Of a stretch of DNA of 64,000 nt, positions 49,216 to 59,696 are shown one piece after another. The position numbers were made by a program, and so were the translations under genes. Below the pieces are notes generated by a model. That model ran no database searches. It was not told the origin of the DNA and worked only from the letters and a program-made list of their open reading frames with translations. The stretch covers positions 478,087 through 542,086 of the forward strand of contig NZ_MNPW01000004.1 of the NCBI RefSeq assembly GCF_001983175.1. Reading direction: 5' to 3'. Numbering within the stretch: the first letter of the stretch is position 1; each line of letters opens with the position of its first letter. The DNA comes from Pseudomonas cedrina subsp. cedrina (GTDB lineage: Bacteria > Pseudomonadota > Gammaproteobacteria > Pseudomonadales > Pseudomonadaceae).

Positions 49216-51078
49216 TCAGGCTACTTCCCCCACCGCCCTGAACGCTTCATCTATCGCCGCATGCGCATACGCACTCCACGCGGCATCCGAGTTGGCGATG
49301 CTCACGTGCCCCACCGGTTTTTTCGCCAGGTTCATCCACGCTTCGCTCTCATCGGCGTCATCAAACAGACTGTTGGAAAAGCTCGCATAACCATGTGACC
49401 AGCGGTTGACAGTGATCGCCAGGATATCGGTCTGATGGTTGAACCCACCAGGGCCGAGCATGCGTTGCAATTGCTCGCGCAACTGCGCTTCCAGTTGCTC
49501 GAATGTCTGGCCATACAATTTGCCCCGCCCGGCGCGCGCCTGGTCACGGGCGTTCATGCCGCTGTTGGGGCTGGTGGGCACGTAGACCATGTGCAAGCCA
49601 ATGGGCTGCGTCGGGTCGCGCGGGTGGTCGTAGCCGCCCATGCTGACTGGGTAATCCAGCTTGATCCGGCTGTAGGGCTGGGTCGCCGCGTAAATTTCAT
49701 GCACGCCCAACTTCTGGAATGACTGCCAGTTGCGGATCACCACTTTGGTGTACACCAGCGGGTATTTCACATTCTGACTCAGGGCATGGGCTTGAGGCGC
49801 CGGCAGATCCTTCAACAGGTACGGGATCATCATGTTGTAGCAGGCCAGGATGCAGCGCTTGCCGCGCACTTGTGCGAGTTGTCCGCCACGGCTGTAGCCG
49901 ATATGCACATGGTTCCCGACGTTACGCACGCTGACCGCGGTACTGTTGAGGCGCAACCGCACTGCAGCCTGGGGCTGATCGAGCTTGGCGTAGTCAAACG
50001 CCGCCAGCACGATATCGTCCATGGTGTGCCCCGGCGCCACGCCAGGGATCAAACCGCGCACCAGCAACCGCGCCACCGAAGCATTGCCATCCGGGAAGTG
50101 GTAGATGTAGGGCTCTTCCATTTCCGCTGCGGCCTCTTCGCTGATCGGCGCCAGGTTCATCCCGGCAAAACCTGGGAAACCCACGCTATAGGCGTCGGCC
50201 GAGGCCACTGCATCGATGCTCAGGGCCATGAAGTCGTTGGTCCGGCTTTGGAAGTACTTCACCGCGCCTTCCGATAGGCCTACATCCTTGAGCAAGAAAT
50301 CGCGGTAGCTGGTGGCGGCCAGGTAGTCGGCTTTTTCCTCGGCGGTCTTGCCCGGCAGGTAGTCCCTGGGCACCGTGTGCAGTTCGATCAGGGCCTGGCG
50401 GTCTGCCTGCGGCAGCGGAAAGTCATTGATGAAATCGCCAATGGCGCGCGCATTCAACTGATCCGGCGCGATGTCGTCGGCCACCATCGGCGTGGGGTCG
50501 CCGGTGACCAGCTTGTCTTCGCCGAAGTTTTCCCTGTCGAAAAACACCCCGCGCGACAGGCCGAGGTTCGGGTAGAACTGGCGATCGAAGGCGGTCTCGA
50601 AGCGCTTGATATTCACCCCGAGCTTGTTCAACAGCCCGTTCACTTCCTTGCTGTACAGGTGGCTGGGCGACTGGAACGCCTCGCTGCCACCGTAGCCAAT
50701 GATCATGCGGCCACCGGCCTGGAATTCATTGCGCTTGGCGTGGCCGCCGAAGTCGTCGTGGTTTTCCAGGATCAGGATCTTCGCCTTGGGGTGCTTCTCG
50801 CGGTAGAACCACGCCGCCGACAAACCACTCAAGCCACCCCCGACCACCACCAGGTCATAGTCTTCGGCGATCGGCAGTTTGTCGGTGTCGAACGCTTTCT
50901 TTTCCCAGCCCATCTGGTGTGCCACTTTGAATGAGCCGACATGGCTGCCGCGCAGGCCGGTGAGCGCTGGTGGGTAGTAGCGACCATCGGGAGCGGCCTG
51001 CAGCAATTGCAGTGGGGTCATGCCGGCGGCAATCGTGACAGCGACGCCGTTGAGGAAGTCGCGGCGGGTGATATCCAT
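49216..51078 (-). CDS. spdH: Spermidine dehydrogenase
   Basis: Flavin amine oxidase-type enzyme that oxidatively cleaves spermidine; the aldehydes would go to the neighbouring dehydrogenases. 620 residues, the length of PAO1 SpdH (PA3713). Tat signal MDITRRDFLNGVAVTIAAGM, then an FAD Rossmann motif DLVVVGGGLSGLSAAWFYRE (about 75-94) and ILENHDDFGGHAKR. C-terminal VSIANSDAAWSAYAHAAIDE. Last gene of the polyamine cluster in transcription order. Confidence 0.88.
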   Translation of the reverse strand: MDITRRDFLNGVAVTIAAGMTPLQLLQAAPDGRYYPPALTGLRGSHVGSFKVAHQMGWEKKAFDTDKLPIAEDYDLVVVGGGLSGLSAAWFYREKHPKAKILILENHDDFGGHAKRNEFQAGGRMIIGYGGSEAFQSPSHLYSKEVNGLLNKLGVNIKRFETAFDRQFYPNLGLSRGVFFDRENFGEDKLVTGDPTPMVADDIAPDQLNARAIGDFINDFPLPQADRQALIELHTVPRDYLPGKTAEEKADYLAATSYRDFLLKDVGLSEGAVKYFQSRTNDFMALSIDAVASADAYSVGFPGFAGMNLAPISEEAAAEMEEPYIYHFPDGNASVARLLVRGLIPGVAPGHTMDDIVLAAFDYAKLDQPQAAVRLRLNSTAVSVRNVGNHVHIGYSRGGQLAQVRGKRCILACYNMMIPYLLKDLPAPQAHALSQNVKYPLVYTKVVIRNWQSFQKLGVHEIYAATQPYSRIKLDYPVSMGGYDHPRDPTQPIGLHMVYVPTSPNSGMNARDQARAGRGKLYGQTFEQLEAQLREQLQRMLGPGGFNHQTDILAITVNRWSHGYASFSNSLFDDADESEAWMNLAKKPVGHVSIANSDAAWSAYAHAAIDEAFRAVGEVA

Positions 51079-51113
51079 GGGAACCTACGAATTATTTATT
51101 GTTATAAGGAGAT

Positions 51114-51210
51114 CCCCTGTGGGAGCGGGCTTGCTCGCGAATACGGTGTGTCAGTCGACACATGTGTGCCGGATGTACCGCATTCGCGAGCAAGCCCGCT
51201 CCCACAGGGG
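51114..51210. repeat. REP-type inverted repeat between spdH and the aldehyde dehydrogenase
   Basis: Perfect 29-bp arms (51114-51142, 51182-51210) starting CCCCTGTGGGAGCGGGCTTG. Confidence 0.92.
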
Positions 51211-51218
51211 GCACAGCA

Positions 51219-52643
51219 TTAGTGCTTGAACATCACATGGCGCACAGTGGTGTAGTCCTCCAGCCCATACATGGACATATCCTTGCCGTAGCCGGACAGT
51301 TTCTGACCACCGTGGGGCATTTCACTGACCAGCATGAAGTGGGTATTCACCCAGGTGCAGCCGTACTGCAAGCGTGCGGCCAGGCGATGGGCGCGTCCTA
51401 CATCGGCGGTCCACACCGACGACGCCAGGCCGTAGTCCGAATCGTTGGCCCAGGCCAGCACCTGCGCTTCATCGGTGAACTTGGTCACCGACACCACCGG
51501 CCCGAACACCTCGCGGCGCACGATCTCGTCGTCCTGTTGCGCGTCGGCCAGCACCGTCGGCTCAAAAAAGAAGCCGTTGCCTTCCACCGCCTTGCCACCG
51601 GTGACCAGACGGATGTGCGACTGCGCCACCGCACGCTCGACGAACCCGACGACACGGTCGCGGTGCTGTGCGGTAATCAACGGGCCCAACTCGGTGGCCG
51701 GATCATCCTGCAAGCCGTATTTGATGCTGGCGACCGCCGCGCCGAGCTTTTCGACAAACGCATCGTAGATATCCGCCTGGGCATAAATCCGGCACGCCGC
51801 GGTGCAATCCTGACCGGCGTTGTAGAAGCCGAAGGTACGAATGCCTTCCACGGCGGCGTCGATATCCGCGTCATTGAAGATGATCACCGGCGCCTTGCCG
51901 CCCAGCTCCATGTGCATGCGCTTAACGCTGTCGGCGGTGCTTGCGATGATATTCGCGCCCGTGGCGATGGAACCGGTCAGCGACACCATGCGCACTTTGG
52001 GGTGAGTCACCAGCGGGCTACCGACGGTCGGCCCACGGCCGAACACCAGGTTGAGCACACCGGCCGGGAAGATGTCAGCGGCCAGTTCGACCATGCGCAG
52101 GGCGGTCAGCGGGGTTTGTTCCGACGGCTTGAGCACCACGGTATTACCGGCGGCGAGGGCCGGGGCGATTTTCCAGGCGACCATCATCAAGGGGTAGTTC
52201 CACGGCGCGATGGAGGCAACCACGCCCACCGGGTCGCGGCGGATCATCGAGGTGTGCCCGGGCAGGTATTCGCCCGCCGCCGAACCGCTCATGCAACGGC
52301 TGGCGCCGGCAAAGAAACGGAACACGTCGGCAATCGCCGGGATTTCGTCGTTCAGCGCGGCGCTGTAGGGCTTGCCGCAGTTGTCCGATTCCAGCTTGGC
52401 CAGCTCTTCGCCGTGGGCTTCGATCGCGTCAGCCAGTTTCAGCAGCAACAGCGAGCGGTCCTTGGGCGCGGTTTGCGACCAGCCGTCGAAGGCTGCGTCG
52501 GCGGCGCGCACGGCGGCGTCGACCTGGGCTTCGCTGGCTTCGTTGATTTCCACCAGCACACGGCCCAGCGACGGGTTGAATACGGCCTGGGCCGGGCCTT
52601 CGCCTTGTACCAGTTGGCCGTTGATCAAGAGTTTGGTTTGCAT
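51219..52643 (-). CDS. Gamma-aminobutyraldehyde dehydrogenase (PatD/YdcW-like)
   Basis: NAD(P)-dependent oxidation of 4-aminobutyraldehyde to GABA in polyamine breakdown. 474 residues, the size of E. coli PatD. Catalytic Glu in [10 protein letters not shown] (about 246), Cys in [14 protein letters not shown] (about 280), and [10 protein letters not shown] (about 145). C-terminal [20 protein letters not shown]. Position between spdH and the Pot transporter supports the substrate. Paralogous to the dehydrogenase at 57026-58513. Confidence 0.85.
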   Translation of the reverse strand: MQTKLLINGQLVQGEGPAQAVFNPSLGRVLVEINEASEAQVDAAVRAADAAFDGWSQTAPKDRSLLLLKLADAIEAHGEELAKLESDNCGKPYSAALNDEIPAIADVFRFFAGASRCMSGSAAGEYLPGHTSMIRRDPVGVVASIAPWNYPLMMVAWKIAPALAAGNTVVLKPSEQTPLTALRMVELAADIFPAGVLNLVFGRGPTVGSPLVTHPKVRMVSLTGSIATGANIIASTADSVKRMHMELGGKAPVIIFNDADIDAAVEGIRTFGFYNAGQDCTAACRIYAQADIYDAFVEKLGAAVASIKYGLQDDPATELGPLITAQHRDRVVGFVERAVAQSHIRLVTGGKAVEGNGFFFEPTVLADAQQDDEIVRREVFGPVVSVTKFTDEAQVLAWANDSDYGLASSVWTADVGRAHRLAARLQYGCTWVNTHFMLVSEMPHGGQKLSGYGKDMSMYGLEDYTTVRHVMFKH

Positions 52644-52695
52644 GATTCAATCCTCCTCAAATGACGGTTTTCTCTCTGAAGAAACACGATTCAAC

Positions 52696-52785
52696 TGTGG
52701 GAGCTGGCTTGCCTGCGATAGCGGTGTATCAGCCAGCCAATTCATCAACTGACCCACCGCAATCGCAGGCAAGCCAGCTCCCACA
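52696..52785. repeat. REP-type inverted repeat upstream of the PatD-like gene
   Basis: About 31-bp arms starting TGTGGGAGCTGGCTTGCCTG (52696-52726; complement 52755-52785), with small mismatches. Confidence 0.9.
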
Positions 52786-52820
52786 TTGACCGTGTTTCTC
52801 CCGAAGCAGGTTGTTGTGGT

Positions 52821-53630
52821 TTATTTACCGCCACTACCCGCCACGCTTTCACCACCACGCGTCAGGTAATAAGCCCCGAGAATCGGGAACATCGTCACCA
52901 GCATCACCAGCATCGCCACCACGTTGGTCACCGGCACATCGCGCGGGCGGCTCAGTTGGTTGAGCAGCCACAGCGGCAAGGTGCGTTCGTGGCCGGCGGT
53001 GAAGGTGGTGACGATGATTTCGTCGAACGACAGCGCAAAGGCAAGCATGCCCCCCGCCAGCAAGGCCGAGCCCAGATTGGGCATGATGATGTAGCGAAAG
53101 GTCTGCCAGCCGTCGGCGCCCAGGTCCATCGAGGCCTCGATCAGGCTGTGGGACGTACGGCGCAACCGTGCGATGACGTTGTTGTAGACGATCACCACGC
53201 AAAAGGTCGCGTGGCCGACGATGATGGTGAACATCCCCGGCTCGATGCCCAACGTCTTGAACGTCGCCAGCAGTGCGATGCCGGTGATGATCCCCGGCAA
53301 TGCAATCGGCAGGATCAGCATCAGCGACACACCCTGCTTGCCGAAAAACTCACGGCGATACAACGCCGCCGACGCGAGGGTGCCAAGCACCATGGCGATC
53401 AGGGTGGCGATGGCAGCAATTTGCAAGGACAACTTGATCGACTCCAGCACATCCGGCCGCGCGAAGGCCACGCTGAACCACTTCAGGGTAAAGCCCTGGG
53501 GCGGAAAGCTGAACGCGGCTTCCTCGGTGTTGAAGGCATAGAGGAAGATGATCAGGATCGGGAAGTGCAAAAACACCAGGCCGCCCCAGGCTGCGATCTT
53601 CAAGCCCAGTGATGATTTGTCAGAGTGCAT
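52821..53630 (-). CDS. potC: Spermidine/putrescine-type ABC permease, PotC/YdcV class
   Basis: Inner-membrane subunit of the polyamine importer. 269 residues, six membrane helices. The EAA loop reads [20 protein letters not shown] (about 155-174). Overlaps the PotB-class gene by 11 bp, so translationally coupled. Symbol given by class. Confidence 0.88.
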   Translation of the reverse strand: MHSDKSSLGLKIAAWGGLVFLHFPILIIFLYAFNTEEAAFSFPPQGFTLKWFSVAFARPDVLESIKLSLQIAAIATLIAMVLGTLASAALYRREFFGKQGVSLMLILPIALPGIITGIALLATFKTLGIEPGMFTIIVGHATFCVVIVYNNVIARLRRTSHSLIEASMDLGADGWQTFRYIIMPNLGSALLAGGMLAFALSFDEIIVTTFTAGHERTLPLWLLNQLSRPRDVPVTNVVAMLVMLVTMFPILGAYYLTRGGESVAGSGGK

Positions 53631-54549
53631 CGAAGGCCCCCAGGCGTTTGACGATGGACAGGTAAACCGCGATCAGCACGATGGGCACCAGGGTGAACGC
53701 CGCGGCCATGGGCATATTGCCGATGGCGCCTTGCTGTGCGTAGACCATGCCGCCGACGAAGTAACCCGGCGGGCCCACCAGCTGCGGCACGATGAAATCG
53801 CCCAGGGTCAGCGAGAACGTGAAGATGGAACCTGCGGCAATCCCCGGCACCGACAGCGGCAGGATCACCTGCATGAAGGTCTGGCGCGGCTTGGCGCCAA
53901 GGTCGGCCGATGCCTGCAGCAGCGACGGCGGCAGGCGCTCGAGCGACGCCTGGATCGGCAGGATCATGAACGGCAGCCAGATATACACAAACACCATGAA
54001 CCGCCCCAAGTGAGAGGTACTCAAGGTGCTGCCGCCCACGCCGGGAATGCCCAGCACGAACTGCAACACCGGCTCCAGCCCCAGGTGCTGCACGAACCAT
54101 TGCGCCACGCCGCCCTTGGCCAGCAGCAGCGTCCAGGCATAAGCCTTGACGATATAGCTGGCCCACATCGGCATCATCACGGCGATGTAGAAAAACGCCT
54201 TGGTCTTGCCCGTGGTGTAGCGGGCCATGTAATAGGCAATCGGGAACGCGACCACCGCGCTGGCGATCGACACTACGATTGCCATGCTCAGGGTGCGCAG
54301 GATGATGTCGAAGTTCGACGGCTGGAACAGCGCGGCGAAGTTGGCCAGGGTCAGGTCCGGCGTGACCGCCATGGTGAAGTCGTCGAAGGTATAAAAGCCT
54401 TGCCACAGCAGGGTCAGCAGGGACCCCAGGTAGATCGCGCCGAACCATATCAACGGCGGTATCAGCAGCATCGCCAGGTACAGGTTGGGCTTGCGGTACA
54501 GCAGGTTGGAAAACCTGCGCATCGGTGGATGGGAAACGGCCAGGCTCAT
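53620..54549 (-). CDS. potB: Spermidine/putrescine-type ABC permease, PotB/YdcU class
   Basis: 309 residues with an N-terminal cytoplasmic stretch and six or seven hydrophobic helices. The EAA motif is [20 protein letters not shown] (about 218-237). Starts one base after the ATPase stop and overlaps the next permease. Confidence 0.88.
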   Translation of the reverse strand: MSLAVSHPPMRRFSNLLYRKPNLYLAMLLIPPLIWFGAIYLGSLLTLLWQGFYTFDDFTMAVTPDLTLANFAALFQPSNFDIILRTLSMAIVVSIASAVVAFPIAYYMARYTTGKTKAFFYIAVMMPMWASYIVKAYAWTLLLAKGGVAQWFVQHLGLEPVLQFVLGIPGVGGSTLSTSHLGRFMVFVYIWLPFMILPIQASLERLPPSLLQASADLGAKPRQTFMQVILPLSVPGIAAGSIFTFSLTLGDFIVPQLVGPPGYFVGGMVYAQQGAIGNMPMAAAFTLVPIVLIAVYLSIVKRLGAFDAL

Positions 54550-54550
54550 G

Positions 54551-55585
54551 TCACACCTCGCCTGTGCTGTCGGTCAGCGGCGTCATGGCTTCCCGCGCCC
54601 AGCGGGCGGTGATGGACTGGCCGACCTGATGGCCGCTGCTGATATCCAGCCACTGGTTGTTGGCCTGGCTGATATTCAACGCCTGGCCGTTTTCCAGTTT
54701 CAGTTCATAGCGCGTGGCGCTGCCCTGGTACTGGATGTCATGCAGCAGGCCGCTGACCTCCACTTCGCCGGCGCCCAGCGGGCCCTCGGCAAAACGCACA
54801 TGTTCCGGACGAATCGAGAACGGCTGCGCACTGCCGCCGAGGCGCTGGGCCAGCTCGCCGCGAATCACATTAGAGGTGCCGACAAACTCGGCGACAAAGG
54901 CAGTGGCCGGCTTCATATACAGGTTGCGCGGGGTGTCGACCTGTTCGATGCGGCCCTTGTTGAACACTGCCACGCGGTCAGACATAGACAGCGCTTCGGT
55001 CTGGTCATGGGTCACGAAAATAAAGGTGATGCCCAGTTGGCGTTGCAGCTTTTTCAGCTCGCTCTGCATCTGTTCGCGCAGCTTGAGGTCGAGCGCGCCC
55101 AGCGGCTCATCCAGCAGCAGCACGCGCGGGCGATTGACCAATGCGCGGGCCAGGGCGACGCGCTGGCGCTGGCCGCCGGAAAGCTGCACCGGTTTGCGCT
55201 CGCCATAACCGCCAAGCGCCACCATGGCCAATGCCTCCTCGGCACGCATGAGGCGCTCGGCCTTGCCCACGCCCTTGACCTTGAGGCCATAGGCCACGTT
55301 GTCGCGCACATTCATATGGGGGAACAGCGCGTAATCCTGGAACACGGTGTTGACATCGCGTTGATACGGCGGCAAGCCGGCAGCTTCCTCGCCGTGGATA
55401 CGAATCGAGCCCGCGCTCGGCTGCTCAAACCCGGCGATCAGGCGCAGGCAGGTGGTCTTGCCGGAACCGGAAGGGCCGAGCATGGAAAAGAACTCGCCGT
55501 CCTGGATATCGATGGAAACCCGGTCGACGGCTTTCACTTCGCCGAACTGACGGGAAACATGGGTGAATTGGACTGCAAGCGTCAT
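54551..55585 (-). CDS. potA: Spermidine/putrescine-type ABC ATPase, PotA class
   Basis: 344 residues from ATG 55585 (MTLAVQFTHVSRQFGEVKAV). Walker A LGPSGSGKTTCLR (about 36-48), Q-loop [13 protein letters not shown], signature [16 protein letters not shown], Walker B LLLDEPLGALD, H-loop VTHDQTEALSM, and a C-terminal TOBE domain. The open frame upstream of 55585 includes a REP element and is not coding. Confidence 0.92.
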   Translation of the reverse strand: MTLAVQFTHVSRQFGEVKAVDRVSIDIQDGEFFSMLGPSGSGKTTCLRLIAGFEQPSAGSIRIHGEEAAGLPPYQRDVNTVFQDYALFPHMNVRDNVAYGLKVKGVGKAERLMRAEEALAMVALGGYGERKPVQLSGGQRQRVALARALVNRPRVLLLDEPLGALDLKLREQMQSELKKLQRQLGITFIFVTHDQTEALSMSDRVAVFNKGRIEQVDTPRNLYMKPATAFVAEFVGTSNVIRGELAQRLGGSAQPFSIRPEHVRFAEGPLGAGEVEVSGLLHDIQYQGSATRYELKLENGQALNISQANNQWLDISSGHQVGQSITARWAREAMTPLTDSTGEV

Positions 55586-55689
55586 GGTGCGGTGCTCCGA
55601 AAAAGCATGGGCCGTCGCAGCGGCCCGGTTTGGACTTCTGGAAAACAAAGGAGTCGGTGTGCACGGTCGTAAGGTCTGGCGCGGTCCAA

Positions 55690-55779
55690 TGTGGGAGCTG
55701 GCTTGCCTGCGAAAGCGGTGTGTCAGTTTGCACATCTCTGACTGATACACCGCTATCGCGGGCAAGCCCGGCTCCCACA
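55690..55779. repeat. REP-type inverted repeat between the binding-protein and ATPase genes
   Basis: Imperfect arms of about 32 bp starting TGTGGGAGCTGGCTTGCCTG (55690-55721; complement 55747-55779). A REP here may lower expression of downstream genes relative to the binding protein. Confidence 0.85.
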
Positions 55780-55803
55780 AGAGATCTCCATTAACTGGGG
55801 GCC

Positions 55804-56955
55804 TTACCGCCCGCCCATGATCGCAATGTAGTCCTGGGTCCAGCGGCTGTACGGCACGAACTTGCCGCCCTCAGCCTGCGGGGTTTTCCAGAAAGCGATC
55901 TTCTCGAACTGGTCGAACCCGTTGGTCTTGCAGCCTTCGGCGCCGAGCAGTTCACTTTCCTTGCAGGCCGCAGGCACGGCCGGCAGCGAGCCGAACCAGG
56001 CGGCGACATCGCCCTGGACCTTCGGCTGCAGCGACCAGTCCATCCACTTGTAGGCACAGTTCGGGTGCTTGGCTTCGGTGTGCAGCATGGTGGTGTCGGC
56101 CCAGCCTGTAGCGCCTTCTTTCGGGATGGTCGAGGCAATCGGCTGCTTCTCGTTCTGCAGGCCGTTGACCTGATACGGCCAGGCGCTGGAGGCCACCACG
56201 CCTTCGTTCTTGAAGTCACTCATTTGCACAGTAGTGTCGTGCCAGTAACGGTGGATCAGGGGTTGCTGGGCGCGCAACAGCTCGAGCACGGCCTTGTACT
56301 GGGTTTCGGTCAGTTCGTAAGGGCTCTGAATGCCCAGCTCGGGTTTGGTCGACTTGAGGTACAACGCCGCATCGGCGATGTAGATCGGGCCGTCATAGGC
56401 CTGAACGCGGCCTTTGTTGGGCTTGCCGTCCGGCAGGGTTTGCGTGTCGAACAACACGCTCCAACTGGTGGGCGCGGTCTTGAACACGTTGGTGTTGTAC
56501 ATCAATACGTTCGGGCCCCATTGGTACGGGGTGCCGTAGGTTTGCTGGCCGACCACGTACCAGGGCGCATCCTTGAGACGCGGGTCGATGTGCTTCCAGT
56601 TGGGAATCAGCGCGGTATTGATCGGTTGCACGCGTTTGCCGACGATCAGGCGCAGCGACGCATCGCCCGACGCGGTGACCAGGTCGTACCCACCCTTGGC
56701 CATCAGGCTGACCATTTCGTCAGAGGTGGCAGCGGTTTTCACGTTGACCTTGCAGCCGGTTTCCTTCTCGAAACCGCTGACCCAGTCGTAGGCCTTGTCG
56801 CTTTCGCCACGTTCGATATAACCGGGCCAGGCGACGATATCCAGCTGGCCTTCGCCAGGGCCAACCACCTTGAGCGGTTCGGCGGCCTGGAGGCTGGCGC
56901 TGGCCAGCAGCGCGGTGGTCAAGGCACTGAGCAGTGCGGTCTTATGCGCGGACAT
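55804..56955 (-). CDS. Polyamine-type ABC substrate-binding protein (YdcS/PotD-like)
   Basis: 383 residues. Sec signal peptide MSAHKTALLSALTTALLASA...LQA (cleavage near 24). The mature part begins with LDIVAWPGYIERGES, and ends WTQDYIAIMGGR. Cysteines in TGCKVNV, PNCAYKW, PAACKES and EGCKTN could form disulfides. Periplasmic capture of polyamines is inferred from the neighbours. Confidence 0.88.
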   Translation of the reverse strand: MSAHKTALLSALTTALLASASLQAAEPLKVVGPGEGQLDIVAWPGYIERGESDKAYDWVSGFEKETGCKVNVKTAATSDEMVSLMAKGGYDLVTASGDASLRLIVGKRVQPINTALIPNWKHIDPRLKDAPWYVVGQQTYGTPYQWGPNVLMYNTNVFKTAPTSWSVLFDTQTLPDGKPNKGRVQAYDGPIYIADAALYLKSTKPELGIQSPYELTETQYKAVLELLRAQQPLIHRYWHDTTVQMSDFKNEGVVASSAWPYQVNGLQNEKQPIASTIPKEGATGWADTTMLHTEAKHPNCAYKWMDWSLQPKVQGDVAAWFGSLPAVPAACKESELLGAEGCKTNGFDQFEKIAFWKTPQAEGGKFVPYSRWTQDYIAIMGGR

Positions 56956-57025
56956 GGGGTTCCCTCTTCTTTAATTATGGTCGGGGCAGTGTGTGCAACG
57001 GTGACGCATGAGCTTAGTTGTTGTT

Positions 57026-58513
57026 TTAAAGATGCTGGCCGTGGCGCGCCATGATATGGCGCACCACGCTGTAGTCCTGTAGCGAATCGCTGGACAGATC
57101 TTTCCCATACCCCGAGCGCTTCAAGCCGCCATGGGGCATTTCGCTGACCAGCATGAAATGGCTGTTGATCCAGGTGCAGCCGTATTGCAGGCGCGCCGCC
57201 ACCTGCATCGCCTTGTCCAGGTTCTGGGTCCACACCGACGAGGCCAGGCCGTATTCGGAGTCGTTGGCCCAATCCACCGCCTGTTCCAGCGTGTCGAAGC
57301 GGGTCACGGTGACCACCGGGCCGAACACTTCTCGCTGCACGATTTCATCATTTTGTTTACAGCCGGCGAGCAGGGTGGGCTGGTAATAGAAGCCCGCCCC
57401 GGAATGCACGGCGGCGCCGGTGATGCGTTCGATGTGCGGTTGGCCGAGGGCGCGTTCGACAAAGCTGGCCACACGGTCGCGCTGGCGCGTGCTGATCAGC
57501 GGGCCCAGTTCATTGTCGGCGTCGCGTTTACCGGCAAAGCGCAGGCTGCTGACCGCCGCGCCCAGTTCGGCAACCAGCTTGTCGTGGATGCCGGCCTGGG
57601 CGTAGATGCGGCATGCGGCGGTGCAGTCCTGGCCTGCGTTGTAGTAACCATAGGCGCGCACGCCCTCGACCACGGCTGCCAGATCGGCGTCGTCGCACAC
57701 GATCACTGGGGCTTTGCCGCCCAGTTCCAGGTGCGTGCGCTTGAGGGTTTTGGAGGCGGCCTGCAGGATTTTCTGCCCCGTGACGATATCGCCGGTCAGC
57801 GAAACCATGCGCACCTTGGGGTGGCTGACCAGATGGCTGCCGACGCCTTCGCCGCCGCCACACACAATGTTGATCACGCCGCGCGGCAGTAACTGGTTGA
57901 GCGCAGGCGCCAGGGCGAGGATCGACAGCGGCGTGTGTTCCGATGGCTTGAACACCAACGTATTACCGGCGGCCAGGGCCGGGGCGATCTTCCAGGCGGC
58001 CATCATCAGCGGGTAATTCCACGGCGCAATCGAAGCCACGACCCCGATGGGATCGCGGCGCACCATGCTGGTGTAGCCCGGCAGGTACTCGCCGCTCAGT
58101 TGCCCGGTCTGGCAGCGCACGGCCCCGGCGAAAAAGCGGAACACATCGACGGTGGCGCTCAAGTCGTCCTGGCGCGCCAGGTGCAACGGCTTGCCGCAGT
58201 TCAGCGATTCCAGGCGGGCCAGGTGGTCGGCTTGTTTCTCGATGGCGTCGGCGATGCCCAGCAGAGTATTGGAGCGTTGCTGCGGCGTGGTGCGCGACCA
58301 GCCGGCAAAGGCGCGGTGGGCGGCAAGGATCGCGGCCTCCACTTGCTCGGTGCTGGCTTCGGCGATCTGGGTGAGTACTTCGCCGGTGGCCGGATTGAGA
58401 ATCGGCTCGACGAAGCCCTGGCCCTGGACCAGTTCGCCGTCGATCAGCAACGCGGTGAGCAGCGGGGTGGGCGCGCCGGACATTTTTCGCGGTCTCTTTT
58501 CTTGTGCGGCCAT
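57026..58513 (-). CDS. Aldehyde dehydrogenase of the polyamine cluster
   Basis: 495 residues. ALDH features: [20 protein letters not shown], catalytic Glu in [10 protein letters not shown], Cys in [11 protein letters not shown], and [20 protein letters not shown] at the C-terminus. About as long as PatD-type enzymes and clearly paralogous to the 51219-52643 gene. It may oxidise 3-aminopropanal or 4-aminobutanal; the sequence cannot tell which. ATG 58513 has AAGAGA upstream; ATG 58483 is an alternative start that removes 10 residues. The 70-bp gap to the binding protein suggests one transcript. Confidence 0.85.
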   Translation of the reverse strand: MAAQEKRPRKMSGAPTPLLTALLIDGELVQGQGFVEPILNPATGEVLTQIAEASTEQVEAAILAAHRAFAGWSRTTPQQRSNTLLGIADAIEKQADHLARLESLNCGKPLHLARQDDLSATVDVFRFFAGAVRCQTGQLSGEYLPGYTSMVRRDPIGVVASIAPWNYPLMMAAWKIAPALAAGNTLVFKPSEHTPLSILALAPALNQLLPRGVINIVCGGGEGVGSHLVSHPKVRMVSLTGDIVTGQKILQAASKTLKRTHLELGGKAPVIVCDDADLAAVVEGVRAYGYYNAGQDCTAACRIYAQAGIHDKLVAELGAAVSSLRFAGKRDADNELGPLISTRQRDRVASFVERALGQPHIERITGAAVHSGAGFYYQPTLLAGCKQNDEIVQREVFGPVVTVTRFDTLEQAVDWANDSEYGLASSVWTQNLDKAMQVAARLQYGCTWINSHFMLVSEMPHGGLKRSGYGKDLSSDSLQDYSVVRHIMARHGQHL

Positions 58514-58616
58514 GGGCGTTCTCTTATAAGTCGCCCGACCTTTCTCTTATGGATGTACAGAGACTAGAGGCCAGACGCGAGGTCAACAAATACTAAATAC
58601 TGAAAGCAGCATTCGA

Positions 58617-59528
58617 TTAAATAGATGGCTTGCGTGGGTGCGGTTGTTCACGGGCGACGGTCAGGAACGGATCCACCAGCGCCGGACGTGCCGTGCCCCG
58701 ACGCCATGCCAGGCCGATGTCGAGGGTCTGGCTGAGGTCGGCAATCGGCCGCGCTTCGATGATGTCGCCCTCCAGCGACCAGGGCCGGTAGGTCATGTCC
58801 GGCTGGATCGACACGCCAAGGCCCGCCGCCACCAGGCTGCGCACCGCTTCGGTGGAGGCGGTACGCAGGCTTACGCGCGGTTGCAGGCCTGCACCGGTCC
58901 ACATGCGCTGGGCGTTGTGGCCCATTTCGTCGACGTTCAGCTGAATCAACGGCTCGCGCGCCACATCGGCCAGGTTGATGCTGTCGTGTTCCAGCAACGG
59001 ATGCTGCGCCGGTAGCCACAAGCGGTGCGGCGAATGAGTGAGGACCTCGGTCTGCAGGGCGTGGCGGTCTTCCAGGTTGGAAAGGATCAGCACGCCCACG
59101 TCGATTTCGCCGCTGACCAGCAGATGCTCGATATACGGGCGCTCATCTTCCATCACGCGGATTTCGACATTGGGGTAGGCGCGCTGGAAGCGCGTCAGCA
59201 GGTCTGCGAGGTAATAGCCGGCGACCAGGCTGGTCACGCCGACGATCAACTGGCCGGCGACCTGGTCGGTGCTCTGTTGCAGGCTGCGCTTGGCGTTATC
59301 GACGGTGGCGAGAATCAGGTGCGCCTGGCGCAGGAATTGATGGCCCTGGTGCGTGAGGGTCATGCCCTTGGCATGGCGGTTGAACAGGTTGACGCCGATT
59401 TCCTGTTCCAGTTGCTGGATCGCCAGGGTCAGGGTGGACTGGGAAATGAAGGCGGTTTGCGCGGCGGCGGAGATCGAACCCGTTTCGGCCACGGCAATAA
59501 AGTGCCTGATTTGACGCAAGGTCATCAT
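58617..59528 (-). CDS. LysR-family regulator of the polyamine cluster
   Basis: 303 residues (MMTLRQIRHFIAVAETGSIS). N-terminal HTH ISAAAQTAFISQSTLTLAIQ (about 19-38), C-terminal effector-binding domain. It lies 103 bp upstream of the aldehyde dehydrogenase on the same strand. Two tandem ATGs (59528, 59525) cannot be separated by eye. Role inferred from position only. Confidence 0.85.
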   Translation of the reverse strand: MMTLRQIRHFIAVAETGSISAAAQTAFISQSTLTLAIQQLEQEIGVNLFNRHAKGMTLTHQGHQFLRQAHLILATVDNAKRSLQQSTDQVAGQLIVGVTSLVAGYYLADLLTRFQRAYPNVEIRVMEDERPYIEHLLVSGEIDVGVLILSNLEDRHALQTEVLTHSPHRLWLPAQHPLLEHDSINLADVAREPLIQLNVDEMGHNAQRMWTGAGLQPRVSLRTASTEAVRSLVAAGLGVSIQPDMTYRPWSLEGDIIEARPIADLSQTLDIGLAWRRGTARPALVDPFLTVAREQPHPRKPSI

Positions 59529-59696
59529 GCTGGAATCACCAGTGAGGTGTTTTTATAGATGCGCTTGAGTGTATATCGATTTAAGCGAGGGGTAGCCGCG
59601 TTACATCTGGAAGCACTCTAGATAAGGCCTTTTTGGCACTTAGTTTTACGCTGGCGGCCTATTGGTCCTATGAACCCAAGTGTCTGGAGGCTGCGA

